Origin: Adlercreutzia sp910585575
GTDB lineage: Bacteria; Actinomycetota; Coriobacteriia; Coriobacteriales; Eggerthellaceae
Strand: one strand, 5' to 3'
Assembly: GCF_951801035.1 (NCBI RefSeq)
Contig: NZ_CATOKT010000002.1
DNA: 64,000 bases
The notes under the pieces were generated by a model. That model searched no databases. It had not been told where the DNA came from and saw only the letters and a list, made by a program, of their open reading frames with translations. Of the stretch, positions 44,490 to 52,247 are shown piece after piece (the first letter of the stretch is position 1; each line of letters opens with the position of its first letter). The position numbers were made by a program, and so were the translations under genes.

Positions 44490-45400
44490 TACTTCAGCAT
44501 GCGGTCAACTAAATAGCCCTCGCGAATGCCGTACTTGCACACGGTGAGATCGTCGGCGCCCAGGCAATCCATAAGGGTGCGCACCATAACCATGCCCGGC
44601 ACCAGGGTGTGCACGCGATCGGGGCAGGCTTTCACGGCGCTGTGCGCGAACCGGGACGGCTCTTCGGCGAAGAGGGCGAACAGCGCCTGCAGGTTTTGCC
44701 GGGTGATGAGGGGAGGCTTGCCGCCGACGCCCAGGGCTTGGGCTTGCATCTTGGCGACGGCGCGCACCGAGCCTCCGATGCCGAACAGGTGGGCGGTGCG
44801 GTAGGGCGCCAGCGTCCCAAGGCCGTCGAGATGCCCTCGCAGCGATTCCTCGATGGCGGCACATTCGGCGGCGGTGGGCAGCACGAGTGAGACGAACTGG
44901 GCGTAGGAGGACACGCTGCCCTGGGGAAGGCTGACGCCGTCGGCGTCGCCGGTGGCGCGAAGGACGGTCAGCTCGGTGGAGCCGCCGCCGATGTCGATGA
45001 GCGTGCCGGCCTCGAGGGGCTGGCCCAGGGTGGCGCCTACGAAGCCCAGATGGGCTTCTTCGCGGGCGGACAGCAGGTTGATGGGGTGATCGATGGCCTC
45101 TTCAAGGGCGGTTACCGCCTCGGCGGAGTTGACGCAGTTGCGCAGCACGGCGGTGGCGAAGATATCGATGCGCTCGCAGCGCAGGGTGCGGGCGGTTTTC
45201 AGCTGGGAGGCCAGAATGCTCTCGGCTCGCCGAAGGCCCTCGGGGGTGAACACGCCTTCAACGACGTAAGCGGCCAGTCCGGCCATCTTCTTCTCGTCCA
45301 CGACAGTGCGAAAACGCGGAGACGGGGCGGCTTCCTTGACGTCGTAGACAACAAGGCGCACCGAGTTGGAACCCAGGTCGATAACGCCGAAACGGGCCAT
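44489..45400 (-). CDS. Ppx/GppA family exopolyphosphatase / pppGpp phosphohydrolase
   Basis: This 303-residue protein matches the Ppx/GppA fold of the actin-like ATPase superfamily: VIDLGSNSVRLVVYD at the N-terminus (phosphate 1), FATAVLRNCVNS (connect-like), LLSAREEAHLGFVGA, TLIDIGGGSTELTVL (phosphate 2) and LFGIGGSVRAVAKM. The short length corresponds to single-domain actinobacterial forms without the HD domain. It degrades polyphosphate or pppGpp in the cytosol. It is monocistronic on the minus strand. Confidence 0.93.
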   Translation of the reverse strand: MARFGVIDLGSNSVRLVVYDVKEAAPSPRFRTVVDEKKMAGLAAYVVEGVFTPEGLRRAESILASQLKTARTLRCERIDIFATAVLRNCVNSAEAVTALEEAIDHPINLLSAREEAHLGFVGATLGQPLEAGTLIDIGGGSTELTVLRATGDADGVSLPQGSVSSYAQFVSLVLPTAAECAAIEESLRGHLDGLGTLAPYRTAHLFGIGGSVRAVAKMQAQALGVGGKPPLITRQNLQALFALFAEEPSRFAHSAVKACPDRVHTLVPGMVMVRTLMDCLGADDLTVCKYGIREGYLVDRMLK

Positions 45401-45481
45401 GGGAACACTCCTTTCTTGGGCCGGCTTCAGGGACGGCCCCCAGTGTGCCCCATGGCCCGGAATCGTTCAAGGCCGGGCGGC

Positions 45482-46261
45482 TTAGTCGGCTACCACCACG
45501 CGGTAGTGGGCGTTGTCGCCGCAGCAGGTTTGCAGAATGATGGACTCGCCATAGGTGGTCACGCGCGCCTGGATGTCTTCCCAATAGGTGCTGTCGGGAA
45601 CGATGAACTCGTCGACCACGTGATAGGTGCGCTGCTGGCCGTCGCTGTCGCAGACGGTGACGGGGTCGCCGTTCTTCAGGGACATGACGCAGGTGAAGGC
45701 TCCGGGGTTATGGCCGATGAAGTAGCCCCAGGTGCCGTCGGTGGTGCTGTCGGAGCCCATCCACAGGCCTGCGCCGGTCGAGGGCGCCGACGAGGTTTTG
45801 TAGGAGGGCACGTAGGCCATTTCGGTGCCGTTGACGTCGATGGTGTCGGCCTCCATGGCGCCCGGCGCCGTGGTTTCGACCGTGCTGGCCTCGATGGTCT
45901 TTTCGCTCTCAAGGTCCGAGACGCCGTATTTTTCCTGGACGGCGTCTTTGGCCACCTGCAGGGCCTTGGCGGTGCCGATGGTGGTGCCGACGGTGGAGGC
46001 GCCGTCGTTGGCCTCGGCCTCAATGGCGGCGAGGGCGTCGTTGCGCGACTGCTCGAGCTGGGCGGCCATGGAATCCGCCTCCTTCTCATCCTGGTAGACA
46101 ATGGTGACGGCCACTTGCTTGGTGATGGAGGTGTCCTGAGCCTCGGCAGGAGCCGGTTCCTCCGTGGGCAGCGGCGTGTCCACCGCAAAGGCCAGGCCGG
46201 CGGCGAGGCAGATGGCGGCGGCGCTGGCGGCAACGGCGGCGAAGGCCTTGGGTGCTTTCAT
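45482..46261 (-). CDS. Sortase-like secreted/membrane-anchored transpeptidase
   Basis: This 259-residue protein has an N-terminal signal/anchor (residues about 5-27), a variable helical domain (about 40-150) and a C-terminal sortase-like beta-barrel. The catalytic set is visible: His in YFIGHNPGAF (near 183), Cys in IILQTCCGDNAH (near 245) and Arg in HYRVVV (near 253). It is a candidate enzyme for anchoring LAQTG-type proteins such as the adhesin at 1-5109, although class is uncertain and no pilin gene is adjacent. The preferred ATG 46261 has GGAAAGGA upstream; an in-frame start at 46423 would precede the signal peptide. Confidence 0.78.
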   Translation of the reverse strand: MKAPKAFAAVAASAAAICLAAGLAFAVDTPLPTEEPAPAEAQDTSITKQVAVTIVYQDEKEADSMAAQLEQSRNDALAAIEAEANDGASTVGTTIGTAKALQVAKDAVQEKYGVSDLESEKTIEASTVETTAPGAMEADTIDVNGTEMAYVPSYKTSSAPSTGAGLWMGSDSTTDGTWGYFIGHNPGAFTCVMSLKNGDPVTVCDSDGQQRTYHVVDEFIVPDSTYWEDIQARVTTYGESIILQTCCGDNAHYRVVVAD

Positions 46262-46749
46262 GATCTTCTTCCTTTCCCGAGGGGCGCGCGTGGTGGCGCG
46301 GCGAGCCTCAGCTGTGCCCGACGGCTCCTCGGGCGACGAGGGCATCGGTGCAATCCCTATCACGCTGTATCTTAGAGCGGGAATGTCATAAATATGCTTT
46401 GAACTGGTCTTTGTTTGAATCACGTATGGGCATCATCACCGTTATGCAAGAAAGTCGCCGTTTCGTGAGGCGGCTGTTGTCTCCCCGTCAGTTCTGTTGA
46501 CACTGTGCAAACAGTCGGGACTCCCGATAGGGGTGCCGTGCGCGGGGAATGCGGAGCCAGGTGTAAAGGAACCGTGATATGTGGGGTCAATTCGCGAAAC
46601 GATCCCAGCAAAGGGGGAGGTTATGCCTATAATGGCACCACGACTGAGTTCGATGGACGCAGCCGCGCGCCGCGGGGCTCGCCGCCGCCGGCGCACTCCC
46701 ACCAATGAGCCTTAAAACGCAGGACAGATGAACAAGAGGTTGATTATCC
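46262..46749. other. Intergenic region between divergent sortase and tail-anchored protein genes
   Basis: This 488-base region carries a plus-strand TATAAT at 46628 and a TTGACA at 46497 that is not spaced to it. No further gene, hairpin terminator or repeat was recognised. A short open frame at 46505-46708 lacks a good site and is not called. Confidence 0.5.
46628..46633 (+). promoter_or_regulatory. Consensus -10 upstream of the 46750 gene
   Basis: TATAAT lies 116 bases before the ATG; no matching -35 is visible at 16-18 bases. Confidence 0.4.
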
Positions 46750-47616
46750 ATGGGAATGAACGACGATCGCTATGACGCCGCCCCCGGTGTCCCCGGAGGG
46801 CAGCCCATCGACCCTTCTGCGGCCGCTCGCGGAGCGCAGCCGGGTTCGCGCGGCAAGATAACCACGCGCCCCTCCCGTGAGAGTATTCTGCAATCCTACG
46901 CCTCCCAGGACGAAATGCGCGCCCGCAATGCCCGCATGCAGTCCCAGGCGGCGGCCCAGTCCTATGCCGCCAACGCTGCCCAGCGCGACGCCGATCGTCG
47001 GGCGCGCCAGGAAGCGCTTGCGGCTCAGCAGCGCGAGCAAGAGGCCCTGCGCGCCGCCCGCGAGGCTCAGCGAGCTTCCCAGCCGCGGCCGAGCGCCGGC
47101 CAGCCGCAGCGCCGCACGCGGGTTGTGCCCCCGCTGTCGTCCCAGGAAAGCTACGACCTCACCCGCTCTTCCCAGGAAAGCTACGAGCGGGCGCGGGCTT
47201 CGCGCGATGCGCTGTCCGAGGCGCGTCGCGGTCGCGCGCTCAATCGCGAGGTTATCGACGGGCGCGGCAGCATCGACTCGCGCACCTTCAACGAAAGCCA
47301 CCAAATCTCGGGCTATTCCCGCGACGAGCGCGACCGCCCCGATCCCATGCTCGACACGGTCAACAGCCGCACGAATTGGCGCTCCCGCGCCGGCCAGGGC
47401 TTCGATGCGTCCCCGGATGCTCCGGCCCATGGGCTGCCGCTGCGTCCCCGCGATATGCGCGGAGCGGGCGTTGGCTTTTCCGGCGGCGTCATGAGCGGGC
47501 GGGCCGATTACGCCGCCCCGAGTGGCCGTGGCGCCGGTATTCCGCTGTTCTTGAAGATCGGCATTCCCATTATTGTTATCCTTTTGGTAGTTATTATCGT
47601 GCTCTTGCTTCGCTAG
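46750..47616 (+). CDS. Tail-anchored, Arg/Gln/Ala-rich protein of unknown function
   Basis: This 288-residue hydrophilic protein has a Gln/Ala/Arg-rich probable coiled coil (residues about 50-120) and a repeated SSQESY(D/E) segment (SSQESYDLTR, SSQESYERAR near 133-150). A Ser/Arg-rich region and a single C-terminal membrane helix (LKIGIPIIVILLVVIIVLLL) follow, ending one Arg later. The bulk is therefore cytosolic and anchored by its tail. It ends 10 bases before the CapA-like gene, suggesting a two-gene operon related to the cell envelope. No family was recognised. Confidence 0.8.
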   Translation: MGMNDDRYDAAPGVPGGQPIDPSAAARGAQPGSRGKITTRPSRESILQSYASQDEMRARNARMQSQAAAQSYAANAAQRDADRRARQEALAAQQREQEALRAAREAQRASQPRPSAGQPQRRTRVVPPLSSQESYDLTRSSQESYERARASRDALSEARRGRALNREVIDGRGSIDSRTFNESHQISGYSRDERDRPDPMLDTVNSRTNWRSRAGQGFDASPDAPAHGLPLRPRDMRGAGVGFSGGVMSGRADYAAPSGRGAGIPLFLKIGIPIIVILLVVIIVLLLR

Positions 47617-47626
47617 AAAGGCCCCC

Positions 47627-48802
47627 ATGTACGCTCAGCCGGCCTGTCCGCCCTTTGTCAAAGTTCTTGTCGTCGCCGTTATTGTTATCGAATTGGTCGT
47701 CATCGGCCTGCTGGCTTCCTCGAGGGCCACGGCCGCCGGTGGTGGCCAGGAGGCTGAAGCCTCGACGGCTGCCCAGCCCGCGGTATCCGATACCGCGGCA
47801 TCCGGTTCCGAGCAACAAGACGCTGCGGCGGCGAACGATGGTGCCGAGGGTGATGCCGCTGCTGAATCCGAGCCCGTCACGCTGACGGTCGCCTTCGCCG
47901 GCGACTGCACCTTGGGCACCGACGAGAACTTCGACGCTTCGCGCAACTTTACCTCGCGCTGGGAAGCCGAGGACGGGAACCCGGCCTACTTCCTGAAGAA
48001 CGTGGCCGACCTGTTCGGCGCCGACGACCTGACCGTGGTGAACATGGAAGGCACGCTTACCGAAAGCACCGAGCGGGCCGACAAGCAGTTCGCCTTCAAG
48101 GGGCCGGCGGAATACGCGAAGATCCTCAGCTCGGCCAGCGTCGAGACGGCGTCGGTGGCCAACAACCATTCGGCCGACTACGGCCAGCAGAGCCTCGACG
48201 ACACCATCGAGGCGCTGGACGCCGAGGGCATTGAGTCCTTCGGCTACGAGCGCATTTGCTATCGCGACGTGAAGGGCGTGAAGGTGGCGCTCATCGGCGC
48301 AGCCTTCCCCGAAGACAGCGACGACAACCGCAAGCAGATGACCGACAACATCGCGAAGGCCCGCGAAGAGGGCGCCCGGCTGGTACTCGTCTATGTGCAC
48401 TGGGGCATCGAGCGCGAGTACACGCCCACCCAGGACCAGATCGCCATGGGCCACGCCGCCATTGACGCCGGCGCCGACTTGGTGGTGGGTGGCCATCCCC
48501 ATGTCATTCAGGGCTACGAGGTATACCAGGGCCGCTATATCGTGTACAGCCTGGGCAACTTCTGCTTCGGCGGCAACTCGAACCCCGAGGACAAGGACTG
48601 CATGATCTTCCAGCAAACCTTCACCGTCACTGGCGACGAGGTGGCGAAGAACGACGACGTGGACTTCATCGCCTGCTCGGTGTCGTCGGAAAGCGACCGC
48701 AACACCTATCAGCCCACGCTGGCCGAGGGCGACGAAAAAGAGCGCATCGAGAAGAAGATCCAGGACTCCACTGACGAGATTGCGGAAATGGTGGCGGCAT
48801 AA
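47627..48802 (+). CDS. CapA/PgsA-family extracellular metallophosphatase-like protein
   Basis: This 391-residue protein has an N-terminal membrane helix (residues about 10-32), an Ala/Glu-rich linker and the CapA domain from about residue 85. AFAGDCTLG, VVNMEGTLT, SVANNHSADYG, VYVHWGIEREYTPTQDQ and GADLVVGGHPHVIQGYEVYQGRYIVYSLGNF are the standard motifs; metal-binding Asp/His/Asn residues are in place. CapA proteins take part in poly-gamma-glutamate capsule synthesis or in wall processing. No capB/capC genes are here, so the role is unassigned. Confidence 0.92.
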   Translation: MYAQPACPPFVKVLVVAVIVIELVVIGLLASSRATAAGGGQEAEASTAAQPAVSDTAASGSEQQDAAAANDGAEGDAAAESEPVTLTVAFAGDCTLGTDENFDASRNFTSRWEAEDGNPAYFLKNVADLFGADDLTVVNMEGTLTESTERADKQFAFKGPAEYAKILSSASVETASVANNHSADYGQQSLDDTIEALDAEGIESFGYERICYRDVKGVKVALIGAAFPEDSDDNRKQMTDNIAKAREEGARLVLVYVHWGIEREYTPTQDQIAMGHAAIDAGADLVVGGHPHVIQGYEVYQGRYIVYSLGNFCFGGNSNPEDKDCMIFQQTFTVTGDEVAKNDDVDFIACSVSSESDRNTYQPTLAEGDEKERIEKKIQDSTDEIAEMVAA

Positions 48803-48840
48803 CGCCGCGTGGCCTGCTGGTGGCGTATATCCACCTGACC

Positions 48841-49039
48841 GGCCCCGCGGCCGGAGGGTTCCGCAGCGGAGACCTCGCGCTGATCCCGCTGCGAACGCGG
48901 CAAAAGAAACAGAGAAGATGATGCCCATAAGTCGGTACTATCCCCGTATCGGTGCTGGCGAAGTGGAATCTGTTTCTTAACGGCCGCGTTCTCCGCGGGG
49001 CGCTCAGACACCGCTGCGGAACCCTCCGGGCGCAGGGCC
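48841..49039. repeat. Long hairpin-forming element, possible structured RNA
   Basis: Six nested pairings cover the element: GGCCC (48841) with GGGCC (49035); CCGGAGGGTTCCGCAGCGG (48851-48869) with 49011-49029; GCGC (48877) with 49000; CCCGC (48885) with 48995; GAACGCGGC (48893) with 48983; AAGAAACAGA (48904) with 48969. About 52 base pairs surround a 55-base apical loop. No clear promoter or T-run marks either strand. It could be a structured ncRNA (about the length of 6S RNA) or a MITE-like repeat. Confidence 0.65.
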
Positions 49040-49079
49040 TACGAGGGTGGGCGGTGCGTGGGGTTGCAGGTTGAAGCGT

Positions 49080-49216
49080 AGGTTCCAGGATCGGCCTGTT
49101 TGGTTCCCTGAGGTATGCCAAAAAGCGGGTGTTTGGTTCCCCGCGCGTATAAAATCCCAGGTCAGAATGTTCGACTGCTGAAGCTGCGGGAACCAAACAG
49201 GCCCATTTGGGAACCT
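49080..49216. repeat. Inverted-repeat element with TTTGGTTCC core
   Basis: AGGTTCC (49080-49086) and GGCCTGTTTGGTTCCC (49093-49108) pair exactly with GGAACCT (49210-49216) and GGGAACCAAACAGGCC (49188-49203). A third TTTGGTTCC lies inside at 49132-49140. The core recurs in the 61995-62227 element. Confidence 0.75.
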
Positions 49217-49368
49217 TTTGAGGGAGAGGCTCGCTTCCTTGAATTGCGAGACGTTCGCGTGGGCTGTTGGAGTTTCAGCACACAGAAGTAGATGGGCTGC
49301 ACCTCCGAGGTTTGGTAAGGGGATAAGTGGCTCGAGTCGTCGAATCCGCTCAAGATGGTGTGCGTTTG

Positions 49369-50097
49369 CTAGAAGCGTTTCGCGTATTTCTTGAGTTTGG
49401 GGGGAACCTCAGAGGAGTTGATGCGGTAGAGGCTGCCACCGCCGCTGTAATTGGTTCCGTCCCAGGAAGAAAGTTCGTCATGGGTGTTGTCGTTGTAGCA
49501 GTACGCTGTCTTGCCGTTGGCCTTTACGAGATAAGCGGCACCATCGCCGAGGGGTGCGTGCTTGACCCGAACGAGGCTGAGTTTCTCTTTTCTCACGTGG
49601 GATGTTGAGTCGTAGAACATGCCATCGCTGTCGATTCCTACGGAGAAGAAGTATATCTTGCCGTTCTTGATATACCGATACCCGCCCCCCGAGCTCCATG
49701 TATGCCACCAACCGTTTAGGCTTGCCAGTGCTTTCTGCTTGGCGCTTCCGTATACCTTCACCTTGCAGGTGAGTTTCTTGCTGCCAATTTTGGCGGTGAT
49801 AGTGGCAGTACCGGCTTTCTTGGCAACCACTATGCCCTTTTTGGATATAGAGGCAACCTTCTTGTTGGAAGATTTCCAGGTCACCTTTTTGCCGCCCGCA
49901 TTCTTCACTTTAAGAGTGAAGGTTTTACCCTTGACAACCTTCTTGCTTGCAGAAGAAAGTTTCGGCTTGGCTGCTGCATGAGCCTTAGAGGGCGAAAGGA
50001 TAACGGCGCCAAGGGCTCCAAGGGCCAACATCGCAACGAGGGCGACGATGAAGAGCTTTTTGCCATAAGCGGCGTGCGGTACGGATGCTGTATGCAC
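49369..50097 (-). CDS. Secreted protein with a bacterial Ig-like (BIG2) domain
   Basis: This 242-residue protein has a Sec signal peptide (about 1-42, ending AHAAAKP). A Lys-rich BIG2-like domain follows (about 45-118; KVVKGKTFTLKVKN, VTWKSSNKKVASISKKGIV, GTATITAKIGSKKLTCKVKV). The C-terminal part (about 125-242) is a Tyr/Gly-rich domain with WWHTWSSGGGYRYIKNGKIYFF. Such proteins bind cell-surface or host ligands. Base composition is visibly lower in GC than the flanking metabolic genes, and two similar secreted proteins lie immediately upstream on the same strand. Confidence 0.82.
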   Translation of the reverse strand: MHTASVPHAAYGKKLFIVALVAMLALGALGAVILSPSKAHAAAKPKLSSASKKVVKGKTFTLKVKNAGGKKVTWKSSNKKVASISKKGIVVAKKAGTATITAKIGSKKLTCKVKVYGSAKQKALASLNGWWHTWSSGGGYRYIKNGKIYFFSVGIDSDGMFYDSTSHVRKEKLSLVRVKHAPLGDGAAYLVKANGKTAYCYNDNTHDELSSWDGTNYSGGGSLYRINSSEVPPKLKKYAKRF

Positions 50098-50190
50098 GAT
50101 CGAACCCTTTCGTACGATGGCTTTTCAATGGTGGGAAATCGCGAGGTTAGGAAGGTGCTGGGCGAATGTTCGATGGGGTGTGTATATGAG

Positions 50191-51057
50191 CTAGAGAAAG
50201 GTCAGGTAATCTAAGGAGTTATCCGTCACTTTAACCCATCCAGTTTTACCCGACGAGGTTTTTACTTTGACGACAGCACGGCCGCCATTGAGGTAAATCT
50301 TCGAAATCCGCACCTTTTGCCCTTCTTTTAAACGCGTGGTAATGCCCTTGCATTTTGGAGATTTGTATACGGGCAGGTTGTTTCTCATGGATCGCACTTT
50401 TTTCTCGCCAAGCCACGCCCCCGTCTTGCTTGTGCGCACCAGCTTCTTGTTCTTGTATTTGTAGGAGTAGCTTGCTTCAAGATATTTGCCCACAGAGGCA
50501 CTATGATGAATTACGATACGATTACCCTTCGCTTTGATGCCGGAGACGTAGTGCCGACCTGCTCCTGTTCCCTTTGTGACCTTGTTGGCATCAAGTACTT
50601 TTGTGAGCTTGCCCTTCTCGTAGGCCAGAACGTAGTCCCGCCAGTAACCAGTGCCTTCCACGGCGACATGGAGATACGCAAAGGCGCGTCCGCTGCTCAT
50701 CTTCATTAGCTTAATCTCTGCGTAGAGCTCTGTGTCGAACGATGAGCTCCGCGTTAGTCCGTGTTTGTGCGAGTCGAACGAGTAGACACGTTTATCATTG
50801 ACGAACACCCTTACTGTCGAATCATCGACAGAGAGCGTTACGCTATCTGTGGCTCCATCTCTGTCGATGTCCATTTTGCTGTAGGTGGTTTGCTCTCCCG
50901 AGGAAGCACAGATGGTCTTCGAGTTTGCAGCTGTGGCGCCCCAAGCGCTGGAGGGCGAAGAGACAATTATGGCGGCACAGAGTATCAGGAGGCTCATTAT
51001 TGAAGCTAGCGTAAGTACGAAGAAGCTTGGGTGAACAATTGCCTGCTTTCTTTTCAT
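50191..51057 (-). CDS. Secreted protein with C-terminal SH3-like domain
   Basis: This 288-residue protein has a signal peptide or anchor (about 12-42, ending AWGATA). A calcium-loop-like DIDRDGATDSVTL opens an FG-GAP-like beta region (about 60-150). A C-terminal SH3_3-type segment (about 220-288; PVYKSPKCKGITTRLKEGQKVRI, GGRAVVKVKTSSGKTGWVKV) resembles wall-binding SH3 domains. It is basic and Lys/Ser-rich. It is one of a run of three same-strand secreted-protein genes; the substrate or ligand is unknown. Confidence 0.8.
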   Translation of the reverse strand: MKRKQAIVHPSFFVLTLASIMSLLILCAAIIVSSPSSAWGATAANSKTICASSGEQTTYSKMDIDRDGATDSVTLSVDDSTVRVFVNDKRVYSFDSHKHGLTRSSSFDTELYAEIKLMKMSSGRAFAYLHVAVEGTGYWRDYVLAYEKGKLTKVLDANKVTKGTGAGRHYVSGIKAKGNRIVIHHSASVGKYLEASYSYKYKNKKLVRTSKTGAWLGEKKVRSMRNNLPVYKSPKCKGITTRLKEGQKVRISKIYLNGGRAVVKVKTSSGKTGWVKVTDNSLDYLTFL

Positions 51058-51105
51058 TCTGGTTTCCTCCTTCTGGGCTCTTTTGCTAGTGGCTGAGCGG
51101 TTTGA

Positions 51106-52017
51106 CTATTTGACGATCTTCACTTTGAGGTTTTTCTTGATATAGGTGTCGTAGGAGTATTTGGAAGACTTGTACTTATCGCCTTTGACTCGCTTAATCT
51201 TGTCGTAAGTGTACTTTCCACCAGTTTGCAATTTGATCAGTCGGTTAGTCTCTGACTTGCTGAGCTTGGCTCCTGTGGAGCCGGTGACAACGGAGCTGCC
51301 AGACATAAGGTACTTGGCGTGGTAGAGCACTTGGGGCCATGATGTTATCCAGAGCTCGACCCAGCCCTTGCCACGCTTCCAGCGATTAACGGGGAAGCCG
51401 CAGGGGTCCCCGCCGTCAAAGTGGGTTTTGCTGTTGTGCCAGTAGAACGTCGCAAGGGGCTCTCCGGTCTTGTTTTCCCGGATTTCAAGTGATTTGAAGT
51501 TGCGATTTCCTGGATCTTCGAAGACGTACACTTTGCCGCGCCAGAGCTTGGGGATGGTGAATTTGACGTATGAGTTCTTGAATGTTGAGCTGGCCTTCGC
51601 TTTGGCTGGTTTGCTGGAGCGGCCGTTGTCGATACTGGGGTCAGCGTTGTTGGCTCGGTAGGCGGAGACTTTGTAATAGTATGTTTGGCCAGCCGCCGTG
51701 CTGGGATCGGTGACCGAAATGGAGCCTTCGGTTGGTAGGCCTGCGGCTGGGAGGGCCCCGAGGCTTTTGTATCCTTTATTTTTGTGAGTACTGCGATAAA
51801 TCATATACCCATCGGCGTCAGGTACCCGCTTCCAGCTAATCTTTACTGTGCATTTTTTCGTGGCCTTCGCTTTAACATGCGTCGGTGCCGGCAAAGGTTT
51901 GTCGGCCGCATAGGCGTCTGTCGGTAAAACAGCTGCGCCGATCGCCAGCAAAAACGCAATGACGCAGGCGATAGCTAATGAACGCGGGCGCCAAAGGGGA
52001 AGGGCGGAACTGTTCAT
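51106..52017 (-). CDS. Secreted protein with fibronectin type III domain
   Basis: This 303-residue protein has a signal peptide (about 12-38, ending AYAADK). An Fn3-like domain spans about 42-140 (PAPTHVKAKATKKCTVKISWKRV, ADGYMIYRST, TYYYKVSAYR). The C-terminal domain (about 150-303) is basic, ends in a Lys/Tyr-rich segment and has no recognised family. It is the first gene of the three-gene secreted cluster. A 231-base gap upstream, before fabH, holds no further gene. Confidence 0.8.
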   Translation of the reverse strand: MNSSALPLWRPRSLAIACVIAFLLAIGAAVLPTDAYAADKPLPAPTHVKAKATKKCTVKISWKRVPDADGYMIYRSTHKNKGYKSLGALPAAGLPTEGSISVTDPSTAAGQTYYYKVSAYRANNADPSIDNGRSSKPAKAKASSTFKNSYVKFTIPKLWRGKVYVFEDPGNRNFKSLEIRENKTGEPLATFYWHNSKTHFDGGDPCGFPVNRWKRGKGWVELWITSWPQVLYHAKYLMSGSSVVTGSTGAKLSKSETNRLIKLQTGGKYTYDKIKRVKGDKYKSSKYSYDTYIKKNLKVKIVK

Positions 52018-52247
52018 GACGACTCCTTTCGGGGAGAGAGGATCGTTTCATGCGGCTATGCGTGATGAAACTGAAGAGGACGTCTGCCCTCATGCGTCGA
52101 GTCTTGAGCCGTCGCGCTCAAAAGAGGCAGAATGATCTAAGGCTGACGCTCTGTCATGATAGCACCATCCAACTTATGGAAACAATGAGCTTTCAGCTCG
52201 CTATTCGGAAGTAGAGCAGGCCCTTTCCTGGCCGGCCGCGCGGGCTG

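Larger units (their letters stand above)
48803..49368. other. Intergenic region with two inverted-repeat elements
   Basis: This 566-base gap holds a ~199-base hairpin element (48841-49039) and a second inverted repeat (49080-49216). No protein-coding gene with a plausible start was found. Confidence 0.7.

Noticed and set aside
45050..46375. 441-codon open frame on the plus strand
   Set aside because: It is antisense to Ppx/GppA and the sortase gene, spans their intergenic gap and lacks a ribosome site or recognisable motif.
46505..46708. Short plus-strand frame between the sortase and 46750 genes
   Set aside because: No ribosome site or conserved feature was seen, and a consensus -10 box lies inside it, so it is more likely leader DNA.
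48841..49039. Firm assignment of the long hairpin as 6S RNA
   Set aside because: Length fits, but the central bubble is lacking and no promoter or terminator is evident, so only 'hairpin element' is supported.
49310..49365. CGAATCC-containing stretch resembling a tRNA T-arm
   Set aside because: The upstream bases do not form acceptor, D or anticodon stems; no tRNA could be folded.
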